From Corythucha ciliata (taxonomy: Eukaryota > Arthropoda > Insecta > Hemiptera > Tingidae), in assembly GCA_038030265.1 (NCBI GenBank), contig CM075941.1:54165952-54229951 (forward strand): 64,000 bases of DNA, written 5' to 3'. The stretch's first letter is position 1, and the number at the start of each line of letters is the position of its first letter. The notes under the pieces were generated by a model. It had not been told where the DNA came from and made no database searches. It saw nothing but the letters and a program-made list of their open reading frames with translations. Made by a program: the position numbers and the translations under genes. Below are positions 1 to 12,770 of this stretch, one piece after another.

Positions 1-1029
1 CTTTTTCTCTGAGTGTTGATGGAATTTTTGTGTGTGCGTTAAATAATTGATTAATATGCGCGCTCTCGTCACATTTATCCCTAGTCGTTACTTTTTTTTC
101 CTACATTTTAATCTGTAGGTGTTCTTGGGTAATCCATTTCGTAAGACGAGATAGCGGTAACCGTGCCTTCTATTGTCTTATCTCCGGTTAGCCGGCTTAC
201 GTGTAGATTTTTACGTCGGTCCGTCGTCACACATGTACCCCTCCCGTACCTTAGAACTCCCGTCAGCATCTATAGAAGTCCATTGTGGGAAACATTTAAA
301 TGGTCTGGTCACTCGGAGAAGTCGGAGGTCGTGTGAAGACCCCCCGCCCCAACCAACGCCACAGTTTGTAGATTTAGACCTTCATCCCCACCTGACACTG
401 CTCCTTTATTGATTTCGACATTCCTCTATTTTTAACACGTTCTTGCAATGCAAGTTAACTACAGAATTTTATTGAGACTTTCCGCGAAGGTATTCGTGTG
501 TCTGTAATTGCCGCAGGATGGTCGGGATGTTGATTTTGTGGTGTCCCGGCGTCATGTAGACGGGTATCCAAAGTGTTTTTCTCAAACGGGGATGGGGAGG
601 CACAAAGAATTCCCCCTCTGAAATTTATACAGTCTGTAAACTTTCATTTATTTGAGCCCCAAGAAACCGAATATTCAGCCCAATAAAAGGTTATTATTGA
701 CCGTCAGGTATTTCCTATCGGGCTAGGGTGACCAGGCGTCCTATTTTCCCTGAACGAGACTTACTGCGTCCGCAGGTATCTGGGAGAGTTCAGAATTTTC
801 CTATTTTTTTTAGTCCTTTTTTTCAGTCTCAACTTGTAATACCTGTTGGGTCCAAATCCCAACATCTTTCACGTTCATCTTTAAACCAAGCTGCGGCCGG
901 CTGAGCCGTAACGTCCCCCAGTTCCCGTTTCGCCGCTGTCGCGTGTGGTTCTCAACAGCCCTGGTGAGCTGGGGTCTCCTCTCTGACTCGGTTTTGCCAG
1001 GTCAGGTCGAGCGTCAGAGCGCAGTTCAC
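1..1029. other. Window start, no gene recognised
   Basis: No convincing exon was found on either strand. The short open frames here lack recognisable domains. The last 8 bases (1022-1029, CAGTTCAC) are the left target duplication of the element that follows. Confidence 0.6.
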
Positions 1030-3293
1030 TAGGGACGTAGCCAGCCCGTGATAAAGGGGTGGGCAGCCAGGCACGGTGGAGGGAGGGGGCGCACGTCTTG
1101 AGAAAAAGACTGCTCGTTCGCGGATGAAATCCAGAAAAGGACAATTTGCAGCTATAAACCTGAGGAGAAACACCCATTCACGGCTAAACTTGAGAAATAG
1201 CGCTGATTCACGTTAAACTAGAGAAATAGGTTTCACGAAGCTACGTCCGGGCCGAAATTGAGAAAATGCTATAATTAACGGTTTATAGAGGTCTTTTCAC
1301 GGCTAAAATTGACAAAATAAATTGTTCGTTCAATGTAGAATTGAGAAAAATCGCTGCTAAAATTGAGGGGACACGCTAATTCACGGCTAAAATGTAGAAA
1401 TGGAGCTCATTCAAGCAGGTAAAATTGAGAAAAGGCGCCAGTTTGCGGATACTATTGAGAAAGAGCGCGACTTATTAGCGCATACATTTTTGGAAAAGTG
1501 CTTATATAATCACGGCTAAAATTCTCTACATTGTTCCTTCATAGGTTAAATTGAGGAAAACACCCATTTGAAGGTTTCGCAATGCAACGTACGCGTTTTC
1601 AGAACCAAAATTTAAAGGGAGGAAAAATTGCTCAAGGCAAAATTGGGAGAAAGCACCAATTTGCGGCTAAAGTTGAGGAATAACGCATTGGCATAATTGT
1701 CATCGTTTTTTTGTTGATATGGTGGAATTTTCGTGGCTAAAATTGACAAAATAGCGTTCATCCACAGGTCAAATTGAGGAAAATCTGCTCTTTTGCGGCT
1801 GAAGTTGACAGAACGCACCAATTCGAGGTTAGGCGAGGTAAATCAAAAATGCGTTATTTCATGGTTTTTTGAGACCTTTTCACGGCTAAAATGACGAAAA
1901 GGGGCTAGTTCGTGGAAGAATTGAGAAAAAACACTCAGTTTCAGCTAAAATTAAGGAAAAACATCAATTCGAGACTAAAAATAGTGGTCATTCACGATTT
2001 AAATGGGGGGAAAAACTCCGTGCAACTCCTCTTGAGAAAAACTGGATTCACGCCTGGGGGTAGCTTGACTGGCGAAAATATTAGATGCAGCATTGCATTT
2101 TTGCTGGCTTATAACAGGATCTGGAGATTAGAATCGCGTCAATTTACGGTCGTCAGAGACTGAATTTGCCCAGAAACGGCCACTATCTGTTAAAAAATAA
2201 ATAGTATCTGCTGGAAAACTGTCGTTTATAACCTTCTATTTCGGATTTTATGTCGAAAAACTGAAAACTTCTTCCCTTGGAAAGTGATTCTTTTGGAGCT
2301 AAACTTTAAATTTTAGACCTGGGACGGTAAACGGAGCTGTCATTTCCTTTCCCACCATAAGTCTGGCTGGCACAGCGGTCTAAACACCTGTTTGAGTTTG
2401 CCAAAACCCACGAAATTGTGTAGTTTCAAAATGGGCAAATACTCGCGAATATGGTTCTCTAATAGAGCGAGCAAAAACACGGTTTATAACAGTGCAAAAT
2501 CTTCGCAATTGTTTTTGAAAGAGGAAACCCCGCGAAGCAAGCCAAGCCAAAACTCACAAAATCGAGGTTTTCGTGTGCTCGAAAAAATGGTTTTAGCTAG
2601 GAAACCACGAAAAATTTGCGTTTTCGTGTGCGAAATTTGTTTTTGAATGAGGCATCACCACAAAACTGGCTTTCCAGGCACGAAAAAACGCGATTTTTAT
2701 TTTTTAGGTAAACCCGCCAAAACAGTTCAGCAAGTGGAACCTGAAAAACTGTTTTTTGTTTGTTTTGTTTTTTGTTTTTTTTTTCGTGAGCCGGGCCCAC
2801 GAAAATGTTTGATACTGCGAAAAATCAGCAAAATCGGTTTCCAAATTAAGCCGACCCTCGAAATCGGTTTTGTCACCTATAAGCATCCTCGAATTTTTGA
2901 TTTTTGGTGAAACCGATATGCGAGAATGTGTTGTTTTTTTAGTGAGAAAAATCCACAAAATTTGTTTTATGGAGCTAAATCCAAGAAACGTGTGTTTCTG
3001 TTAGCCAGGTCAGAGAAAATGTTAATGGTCTTGTAGTGTACCCATATTTGGGTTTCACCACAAAAAAAAAAAAAAAAAAACAGAGAAATTGGTGTATTAG
3101 TGAGCGAAATTTGAGGAATTTGTTCTGTTTCTGAGCAAATCCTGGAAAGATTTTAAGGAAAAATGTGGCAGTACTGTTAGATTTTAACTTTTTGATGGAA
3201 TTTGGGGGTGGGCAGCTGCCCCACGAAATCTGTGCTTTTGATTCGAGGGGAAGGGAAGCTGCCCAACCCTGCCCCCCGCTGGCTAAGCCCATG
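1030..3293. mobile_element. Non-autonomous hAT-like element, copy A
   Basis: The element is flanked by a perfect 8-bp direct repeat, CAGTTCAC, at 1022-1029 and 3294-3301. Its ends are imperfect inverted repeats: left TAGGGACGTAGCCAGC, right CATGGGCTTAGCCAGC on the reverse strand. Just inside each end lies a GGGGTGGGCAGC-type stretch. The body is non-coding. The left half (about 1200-2060) is a degenerate array of the unit GAGAAAAAGCGCTAATTCGC then GGCTAAAATT; the right half has a second degenerate family related to AAATCGGTTT / CGAAATTTGG. The segment at 2100-2270 is closely similar to 56840-56990, so this and the element at 55574-57494 are copies of one family. Eight-base target duplications are known for hAT transposons; the assignment is inferred because no transposase is present. 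Confidence 0.8.
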
Positions 3294-3301
3294 CAGTTCA
3301 C

Positions 3302-4872
3302 TAGGAGAATACAAGACAGCGATTTCACTCCTCCACTCCCGCCATATACCTCAATATCACTAACAAATCGGGCATTCACCCCACAATGCAGAACGGTGAA
3401 ACAACACAATTTCAGCGTGGCTTCAACTATTTATAAAATCAGTTGTTCAGGTTCGACTGAATTTTGCGAAATTATTGGGTTAAAACTAATTTTCAACCTC
3501 CAAATTCGCTTCCATAAAGAAACGTTTCGAATTTGGTAGTATCCAGTTTCACGATTTTTGTTCTTTCCCTCCCCAAATTTTTCATGCTTTCAAAAACCAA
3601 ATTTTGTGGGGTTTGCTTTTTCTGAAATCAGTTTTGCAGGTTAATTGGCTAGTTCAGAAAATTAATTTGGCCCTTTCAAAAACTAAATTCCCGGATTTTG
3701 CTTGTTCGGCCCGAATTCCAAGTTTTGCGAAGTTTCATTCTTTCAAAACCTCGGTATTAGTTTCGTGGATTTGGCCCATTAGCCCAGACCCAGGGTTCCT
3801 AAAAAAATCGCACAAAGCTGGAATCTTTTTAAATCCCTTTTTGGGGTCAGGAATAAGTGTTTTGTGAGTTTGCGACGGATTCTGCCTGAAGCTTTTAGCC
3901 GTGGTGGCCAGAAAATTTTGGATCTTGCGTAATTTTGTAATATAATTAATTCACCTTCAAAGCAATGCTTTAGATAAATGTACCGCAGTAGCTGTTTTCG
4001 GGGGTCGGGAGTAAGTTTGAATAGACATTTTCTCCATGGCCTAGGCGTTTTCGTTTCGGGCGTCTGATGGAATGTAAGAATAATCCAATCGTGAGTTAAA
4101 GCCACAAAATTGGGGGTTTCAATGGCTAAACCACAAAATTGGCGTTTGAAGGGCGTAATGAGCGAAATTTGTGTTTTTTTAACGATCTCAATTCGCACAT
4201 TTCGTCCCAGAGATAACATTAAAACTCCCCTGAACCAAAGACTTGGAACTTTCACGTTCTTTGTTTGACTCAAGCGCTTAGCCTGGACGGATCATGCGAT
4301 GGGCGCATCTGCCCACCCTTCTTCAACTCGTCTTGTGCCCACCCATTTTCAACTCGTCTTTGTTCGAATACGCAGCTACACTCGAAAACCGTCAATTCAC
4401 CCCTTCAAAACTGGTTGATTAGCTTTAAAACTGAGCATTTTGCCCCTAAAAACCCAAACAATCTTGAAATTACTCCCAAAAAAACAGATTTTTCCACAGG
4501 AAAAATGGCAATTTTTAGCAAAGTCGCTTCACGGTTAAAACTGATAAAACCGTTAGTTCGCGACTAAAATTTAACAAAAAATTGCTCATTCACAGCAAGA
4601 GTTTAGAAAGAGCGCTGATTAGGCTGAAAGTGAAAAATCGCCAATTCGCTGCTAAAATTGTGAAAATCGCTCATTATTCGCGGATAAAGTTGAGGCGAAG
4701 CGACAATTCACTGTTGAAATTGGGGAAAAACGCTTGTTCGCAGCTAAAATTGAGAGACATAGTCGCTAAATTACATTATTAGGTGCTAAATATCTGTGAA
4801 ATTGTAAGTTTAGGGTCTAAATATCTGCGGAACTGCAAGTTGCGAGTTTAGATATCCGGAAATGGCAAGTTT

Positions 4873-4903
<31 letters not shown>

Positions 4904-5544
4904 GTATAGTAACGGTGGAGCCCGGGCTACTAGTCTCCCACGACGGCGGCCTGACGAAAACTTGCATGTTGCAAAATATGAAACATTTTCGAGGCGAAAT
5001 TGGAAGCTTCCTGTCTTAAATGTACGATACCGCTGGTTTTCCATCTTGAATACGCTAAAGGAAGCTTTTGGAAGTTTTTGGAATTTCTTTTTGTGGCTGT
5101 CTGTTCGACTGTAAACATTGTTTCAGGCTTCGTCGCTGGGTGTCATTCTCGCTCTGGTTTTCTGTGGCGAGCTGATGTCCAAGGATGCATGTGTTGTATC
5201 CATTTTTCCCCTAGTTTGATTTTCTCATAAATCACGACCATCGTTATCTGAAAGCTTTAGAGGGTTTGCGTGATCTTAACGGGCCGATTGATAGGAGAGA
5301 GGGGTTCGCACTCCTGTATTGTCTTGTAAATCTGTCGTGCAGCTAATCTTTCGCCATTGATTTTTGTTTAATTCGTCGCAACCTTTAACCACCACCCCCA
5401 CTCCCCGCTTCGGCCTCTCACCCTATCCCAGCTGGCCGCGTATTGTCAATAGCTCTTAACAAAAATCCACCACTTCAATACAAATTCTCTAATCCTCTTC
5501 ACGCTTCTATTTTTTCTTTATTTTTTATTTCTTCAAATTTACAG
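3302..5544. other. Degenerate repeats upstream of the carrier gene
   Basis: No gene is supported, except that the missing first exon of the glutamate carrier probably lies near the right edge. 3480-4200 holds degenerate copies of the CGAAATTTGG-type repeat; 4560-4770 a short array of the GCTAATTCGCGGCTAAAATT unit on the plus strand; 4870-4903 a long poly-T tract. From about 4910 the sequence looks unique (possible promoter or 5' UTR of the carrier gene). Confidence 0.5.
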
Positions 5545-7108
5545 ATTGCTTCCAAAGATAATCAACGGTGGTATTGCCGGTATTATCGGAGTTTCCGTCG
5601 TTTTCCCGCTGGATTTGGTGAAAACGCGACTTCAAAATCAAACTATCGGGCCCAATGGAGAGCGTATGTACAATTCGATGTAAGTTTGCTCGATTTTCGA
5701 AACTTTTTTTTTTTTTTTTAACTGATGAGAGCGCATTGCAGGTTGGATTGTTTTAAAAAGACGTATAAGGCTGAAGGTTACTTCGGAATGTACAAAGGTT
5801 GGTATTTTGTTTGATTTTACCGCTGTCCAGCCGCGTTTAGAATGCCTGAACAATGGGTGGGGGGGCATCACCGTACCAAAATGGTGAATGGGGTTCAAGG
5901 TTTCAAAGGTTCTCCACCGTAAACGCGGCATTTCAGTAATGATGTACAATATTTGTTTGATTTTTTAAAAATTTTTTATTTACATAGGATCCGCTGTCAA
6001 CATCTTGCTTATAACGCCGGAAAAAGCCATAAAACTCGCCGCCAACGATTTTTTTCGATACCATCTTTCCAGTGGAACCAACGGGTATGTCGATGTTTTC
6101 CCATATCTCGTCGTTTTATTTAATTGTAAAAAAAAAAAAAACGTAACGAAAGGCTGTGTGTGGGCTGATCCCCGATAAAGGCGTCAGCTACCGTTGACTA
6201 GGGAAATGGCGGCTGGTGGTTTAGCCGGATTTTGTCAGATCATCATCACTACGCCCATGGAGTTGCTTAAAATTCAAATGCAGGACGCGGGGCGAGTTGC
6301 CGCTCATGCCAAATTAGGTGTGTTTCAATTTGCCAGGGAGTAAGTTTGGTTCAATGAAATAGCTAAATAAAAAAATCTTTTTTTTTTTTTTCACAGAAGG
6401 AAAGGTCGTCCCCAAAGTGTCAGCCACATCTTTGGCGCTTGATCTGGTGAAAACCAAAGGGATTTTTGGCCTGTACAAAGGAATCGGTGCCACCATGCTT
6501 CGCGATGTTTCATTTTCGGTCGTTTACTTTCCGATGTTCGCTCGTCTCAACAGTCTGGGGCCCAGGAAGCACGATTCGGGTGAGTGAAGAAGGACTGCGC
6601 GCAAAACTTATAAACAGGGTTTTGTTCGCGAGTTCTGCGTGGCGAGGCCTTAAAACTTTCCTTTTTTTTCCTCGAATGAGTATTCACCCCCTCCCCCTCC
6701 ATTGTTTGTTTAGAGGAAGCTGTCTTTTATTGGTCATTCCTATCCGGTTGCATTTCGGGATCCTGCGCCGCTCTATGCGTCAACCCATTCGACGTCGTTA
6801 AAACTCGACTTCAAGCCATCACGAAAGGCGACGAAAAACCGAAATACACGGGCATCGTCGATACCTTCTAGTAAGTCTCTCATAGCGTAACGGAGCGCGG
6901 CCGCGTTCGGTCTGCGTTCGGAAAAGCCTTGAAAATAGATTTTATCCTAAAACAAATTTATTTTCTCAGTAAAACTCTTCGCCACGAAGGACCCTTGGCG
7001 TTTTTCAAAGGCGGTGCCTGCCGTATGATTGTCATTGCCCCGTTATTTGGAATAGCGCAAACCGTCTATTATTTGGGTGTCGCTGAGAAACTTCTGTCCT
7101 ACTTCTAG
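5545..7108 (+). CDS. SLC25A22: Mitochondrial glutamate carrier (SLC25A18/SLC25A22 type)
   Basis: A mitochondrial inner-membrane carrier expected to import glutamate with a proton. Seven exons splice in one frame: 5545-5679, 5742-5797, 5988-6084, 6181-6317, 6397-6579, 6714-6870 and 6970-7108 (stop TAG), giving 300 residues. All three SLC25 repeats are visible with their signatures: [10 protein letters not shown] in repeat 1, [13 protein letters not shown] in repeat 2 and [10 protein letters not shown] in repeat 3. The segment after repeat 1 ([14 protein letters not shown]) and the QDAGR stretch after repeat 2 are characteristic of the glutamate carrier subgroup rather than of other SLC25 members. 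The first listed exon begins one base into a codon (third base), so an upstream exon with the start codon is missing; I found no ATG plus donor with the right phase between 4900 and 5540. The human protein is about 320 residues, so only some 15-20 residues are unaccounted for. Introns are 61-190 nt, several with poly-T. Confidence 0.93.
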
Positions 7109-8289
7109 AAGTGGGACGGAAAACTAAGAATGTGTTAATCACCTGGAGATTATGACTAGGAGGAATATCTTTCTTTACAGCATTTTTTAATGTATTTACG
7201 TTTAATCAGGTTTAATGTGATACAAAATCAGGAGCGTTTTCTAACCTTCTCCCCCTACTCCGACATAGCATTTTAAGGAATTTTAAACATTCCTGACCTT
7301 TTATTTTTGTATTTTAATCCTCCTCCTTTTTTTAAAGCAACAGGTGAAAAGGTGAAATGACAATACTCCGTAGAAAAAAAAGTTAGTTATTTCGATGTTT
7401 CGATCTATCTTTAACTGCCGCGACTAAAAATCTTAGAACTCCCGCAACCCCCCTATCAACCTATGATAGTGTTTTTGAAACTTGTTAATGTCTTTAAAAA
7501 GTACTTTACAGCTAGTCAAACGCTATTTTTATTGAATTTTTTTAAGTTGCCAGTATTACATACTGAAACATTCGTTCGAAAATGATAACAGGTACAGCAT
7601 TTTTCTGATATTTTATTTGGAATGTGATAATTTTATGTTATTTAAAACTCGCTATTTTGTTTTTTTTAGATAAATGAAAGAAAATTGTATTTTTATTCGG
7701 TTTCAAGAGCTTGAAAATTGTAGTTGAATGGAATTATTAAACGTCAATTGTAAGTATGATGCACGTTAAACCAAGTATTTAGCTGAAGCCCCCCCCCCCC
7801 CACAAATACCAGTCTGAGTGGCCCTTTTTGCATTTTATATTGTTATTTTTGAGCTCGTCTTATGGTGGCGAAGGGGTGATTATGTGTTTGAGAGTCTTCC
7901 TTGGAGTTGATTTTTCACTTGAATAGGTGGCCAACTTCACTGTCCAGGGTCTAAACGGGTAGGAAAATTACAGAGCGGTCTGCCCTGGAAGCTGAATTTC
8001 CATTTATCAGGCTAAATTATCCGATTCTGAGGCTAAATTTGTTTTTGTTTTCTTTACGACCGCCAACGGACTCAATAACAGTGTCGGCTTTAAGAAGGGG
8101 GGGGGGGGTGAGCCGGGCGCCGTGTCCTAAGGGGCGCGTCCAGCAGCGCAAAAAGGCCGACGAGAAAAAATGACGTAAGATGCGCATTTGACATGAGTTT
8201 TTCCAAAGTATAAAATTCTAAATAAATTGCCTAGAGATCTACAGATCCCCCCCCCCCCCCCGAGAACTAATACACTGCAGATATGTGGG
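7109..8289. other. 3' flank of carrier gene and unique-looking AT-rich DNA
   Basis: Probably begins with the carrier's 3' UTR, but no single AATAAA stands out. Short poly-C and poly-G tracts occur at about 7790, 8098 and 8248. No further gene is seen. Confidence 0.5.
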
Positions 8290-9900
8290 GTTAGCTATCA
8301 ATTTTAGACACAAATTATCACTTTCTATTAATTTTAGCAGCGAATTATATACCGCGTTTTTATCCTAATGTTGAAGATTTTCCTCAATTTTTACTACGAA
8401 TAGGAGTTTACATTAATTTTGTATGCAAATACGCGATTTTGTACATTGGTTGTGAATTAGCACTTTTTCTCACTTTAAGCTGCAAATTAGCGTTTACCCT
8501 AATCTCAGCCGCGCTAATTAGTCATTTTTCTCAATTTGGCCAATATTGTTAACCCCGCATTATCATCATTTTTTTTCACTTTCAGCCATGGATTAGCGCT
8601 TTTTCTCAGTTTTAGGCCTGAAGTTACCCTCAGAAGCCTCGGATTTTTTTTCCAATCATTTTAGTCGCGAATCAGCGTTTTACTAAATTTTAGCCGTGAA
8701 TAAGCGTTTTTTTTTCAATTTTAGCCGTCAATTAGACGATTTTTTCCATTTGTATCCGAGAATTAACGTTTTCCCCCCAATTTCATTCAGGAATTAGCGA
8801 TTTTTTGTCCCAATTTTATTGCTGCTAATTAGCCATTCTTTTAAATTTCAGTCGTGGATTTGAGTTTTTGCAAATTTAGCTACGAATTGGCGGTTTTTCT
8901 TTTTTTCCGCGAATGGGCGATTTTTTTGCATTTTCTGTTGCGAATTTGTCATTTTTATCAATTTTAGCCCGGAATTAGTGTTTTGTTTGTTTATTTTTTT
9001 ACACTTTTAGCCGCGATTTTGTTCTCACTTTCATATCCTTAAATTAGCGTTTTTTCTTGCCTTTGTTTTTGCGTTTGAAACATAGCAAAAAAGCCCCCCT
9101 GCCCTAATTTAAAACCTAAGGAAGACACCTTATATGGCATAATTTGCAATTATGGCATAATTTTGTTGCATGCCATCATGCAACTTATGGCAAATCATGG
9201 GCACCTTTTTATTATGGCAAATTATGTTTTTTTTAAAAAATTTAGCCGCGCATTAGAGCTTTTTCAAAATTATTTCATATTTAGCCGTGAGTTAGCAATT
9301 TTTCTCAATTTTAGCCGCGGTTTTCTCAATTTAAGCAGTGAATAAGCACTTTTTGTCTATACTACCAGGTAATTGACGATGCATTCACGTTATGTAGAAA
9401 TAATTAATAAATTTCTCATTTTTAGCCCCGAATTAGCGCGCTTCTTCTCAATCTTTGGAGGTGCCTCCAAAAAATCGCGAATTGGCGTTCCCTAAATTTC
9501 AAATTTGAATATGAGCACTTTTTCTCATTTATTTTTAGCCCTGAATTAGCACTTCATCTTAATTTTGGCCACGATTATGCGATTTTATCACATTTTAGCC
9601 ATGCGCGAGTTAGTGCTTTTTCCTCATTTTAGCAGCGAATTAGCAATTTTTCTCAATCTGCGTGAAGTGAAAAATCACTAATTCGCTGATAAAATGGGGG
9701 AAAAGCGCTAACTCATGGTTATAAATGTGAAAAAAATCGAAAATTCGTGTCGATAAAACCAGTAATTTTTCCCCATTTTATCAGCGAAATAACTGTGTAT
9801 TCACACAATTGTATGGATGAATTAGCGTTTTTTTCTCAATTTTAACCGAGAAACAGAGTTTATCACTATTTGGAGCGCCGATTAGCTAAGGACCCCCCAA
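8290..9900 (-). repeat. Degenerate minisatellite array, reverse orientation
   Basis: About 50 degenerate units of roughly 30 nt, reading TTTTCTCAATTTTAGCCGCG then AATTAGCG on the plus strand, i.e. the reverse complement of the GCTAATTCGCGGCTAAAATTGAG unit that forms the arrays elsewhere in this window. A local inversion is visible: 9605-9655 and 9672-9715 are inverted copies, giving a hairpin inside the array. No coding sequence. Confidence 0.8.
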
Positions 9901-10074
9901 TTACTTTTAGCGGCCTCGTCACTTCGTCGTTGCGCTACAGGTTCCTGATTGAGAGCTAATACAAAAATTAATCTTTTATCCAAGGTTCGATCAACGTACG
10001 TCTATTGATAGAAGACGAGTATCTGTCTTCCACATTGGGGGAAAAAAACAAAAAAAAACTGGTCCGCACTGGTT

Positions 10075-11240
10075 GTCAGCGGACTTTCAATTCTGATGTC
10101 AGCAGATTGGGGAGTCCCTGACGGTGTTTCTCAGTGAGTTCGTGACCAAGGTGAGTGGAACTGCCGGCCACGCTGGCAGTATATCCAGCGCTACAATCCT
10201 TCGGTTGTACAAAGACCAAAACCGAGAATAACTGAAGAGCATTTTGTGATCTGAGGTTTTTGTGGGGTGATCTTATCAAGGTTCAATGTAGTTTTCATTA
10301 TTAAACTTATTGCTGTGGTCTGGGCGTTTTTATGGATGAACGGGAATGTGGTTAGAGCTTTTTGTTGTTCGGACTTCTTGTTGTTAGAGCAATTTGTAGT
10401 AAAATATTTTCGCGTTTCAAACATTTCGAAGTTCAATCTTTTTTGAGGCCAATACATGTTGTGGTTGTAGCTTTACGTAACGTGTGTTTTCAGGCTAGAC
10501 CTTTGTGTGTTTAGAAATTTATGCGGTCAGAGCTTTTTGGGTTTGGGACGTTTTGTGGTTCAATCTTATATCATGGTTAGACTTTCTGTGGCCATGACAT
10601 TGTGCGGTTCTAGCTTTTTGTGGTCTAGACTTTTTGTGGTTAGTGTTTTTTTTTTGTGGTTCATGCTTTTGCTTCCGAGCTACGGAAGCATTGTTTTCAC
10701 TTTTAGGAAATATTTTTTTTCTTCTTTAAAATCGAAATTTCCCTTGCATTATTTCACGTTTTATACCTTCCTGAACAATTTCGGTTTCGTGTCTGTCTGT
10801 CTGTCCGCAAATCCTTGTAACAAGCATATCTTCCATAGTTTTATTCCGAATTTGATGAAATTTTCAGGGAATATATGTGTTGGCTAGCATAGGGTCCCCT
10901 ATCAATTTCGTCAAAATTGTACAGGGGGGGGGGAGGTGAAAATAGGGGTTGAAAGATGCTTATTTTTTGTTTTTTTAAATGATTTGAGAAAACAGTAAAA
11001 TATGTTAACAAAAAAAGCAAGGAAGCACTGTGCTAAAATCATTAGCAGAGGTTTTTTTGGTTTACCTTTATATATTTTGGGTTTTTTGTGGTCAGAGCTT
11101 TTGCGGTCCCCCTTCCCCGCCATAGGGTGCTTGTACGTTCGTTAGTGTGTACAGCCTCCTGATATTTTGGATTTTAGCGACTTTATAGGGTCTGTTCTCC
11201 ACTATTTTTACGTTACTATTGGGTTTGGTTTCCACATATC
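10075..11240. repeat. Degenerate TTTGTGGTTAGAGC-type repeat region
   Basis: A different low-order repeat built on TTTTTGTGGTTAGAGC-like units is obvious at 10240-10660 and recurs at 11075-11110. Between them (10680-11000) is AT-rich sequence with no repeats. The 126-residue open frame spanning 10507-10887 is Phe/Leu/Val-rich repeat translation and is not treated as a gene. Confidence 0.55.
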
Positions 11241-11246
11241 ATATCT

Positions 11247-11319
11247 GCCCGGCTAGCTCAGTCGGTAGAGCATGAGACTCTTAATCTCAGGGTCGTGGGT
11301 TCGAGCCCCACGTTGGGCG
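11247..11319 (+). tRNA. tRNA-Lys(CTT)
   Basis: A complete 73-nt cloverleaf without an intron. The acceptor strand GCCCGGC pairs with GTTGGGC (two G-U pairs), with discriminator G. The A box (TAGCTCAGTCGGTAGAGC) and B box (GGTTCGAGCC) are intact, and the anticodon loop reads CTCTTAA, giving anticodon CTT. As far as I recall the mature sequence equals vertebrate tRNA-Lys(CTT). CCA is not encoded. Confidence 0.97.
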
Positions 11320-11324
11320 ATAAA

Positions 11325-11332
11325 TTTTTTTT
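11325..11332 (+). terminator. RNA polymerase III terminator of tRNA-Lys
   Basis: A run of eight T residues starts 6 nt after the tRNA discriminator base, the usual Pol III stop. Confidence 0.85.
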
Positions 11333-11746
11333 GTTTCGAATATTCAGATTTATGTGGTCCTCCGACTTTTGAAATACTCGTTAAATGCTGTTTTTTGTTC
11401 CGGTAATGACATCGTAGACACACTGGATTAATAAGCCAAGTGGAAGGATAATTTTCTGGTGATAATTTTTTTTATCTTTGGGAAATAGAAAAGTCTTCCT
11501 CCAACGGAAAAGCTTCCGTCGTGGGTGTGACCGTCACGTTGTTGTCTCTAGACAGACAAAGAGTTGGCTGCGGTGCTGTTGGTAACACTGGAGGCTCGCA
11601 GACCTGACTGCTACCGTCTCTTTCTTTCTCAAGACTCGAGTCCATCTTTCTCGTTCGAGGTACCATCGTCGAGCCGCTTGGCACAGTTTTTCCACTCCGG
11701 GAAACTCGTTTTTTTCGTCTGATTCTATTTATTTAGAAATCTCAGA

Positions 11747-12739
<993 letters not shown>

Positions 12740-12764
12740 GATGATCATGTTATCTTTTATTTTT

Positions 12765-12770
12765 AATAAA
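12765..12770 (+). terminator. Polyadenylation signal of RpS23
   Basis: AATAAA, 26 nt after the stop codon, in an AT-rich 3' UTR. Confidence 0.8.

Noticed and set aside
3779..4273. 164-codon minus-strand open frame
   Set aside because: Lies in degenerate repeat DNA and shows no family motif.
5173..5215. ATG at 5173 as first exon of the glutamate carrier
   Set aside because: No GT donor downstream gives the phase required by the exon starting at 5545.
10507..10887. 126-codon open frame
   Set aside because: It translates a TTTGTGGTTAGAGC repeat and flanking AT-rich DNA; no domain or splice structure.
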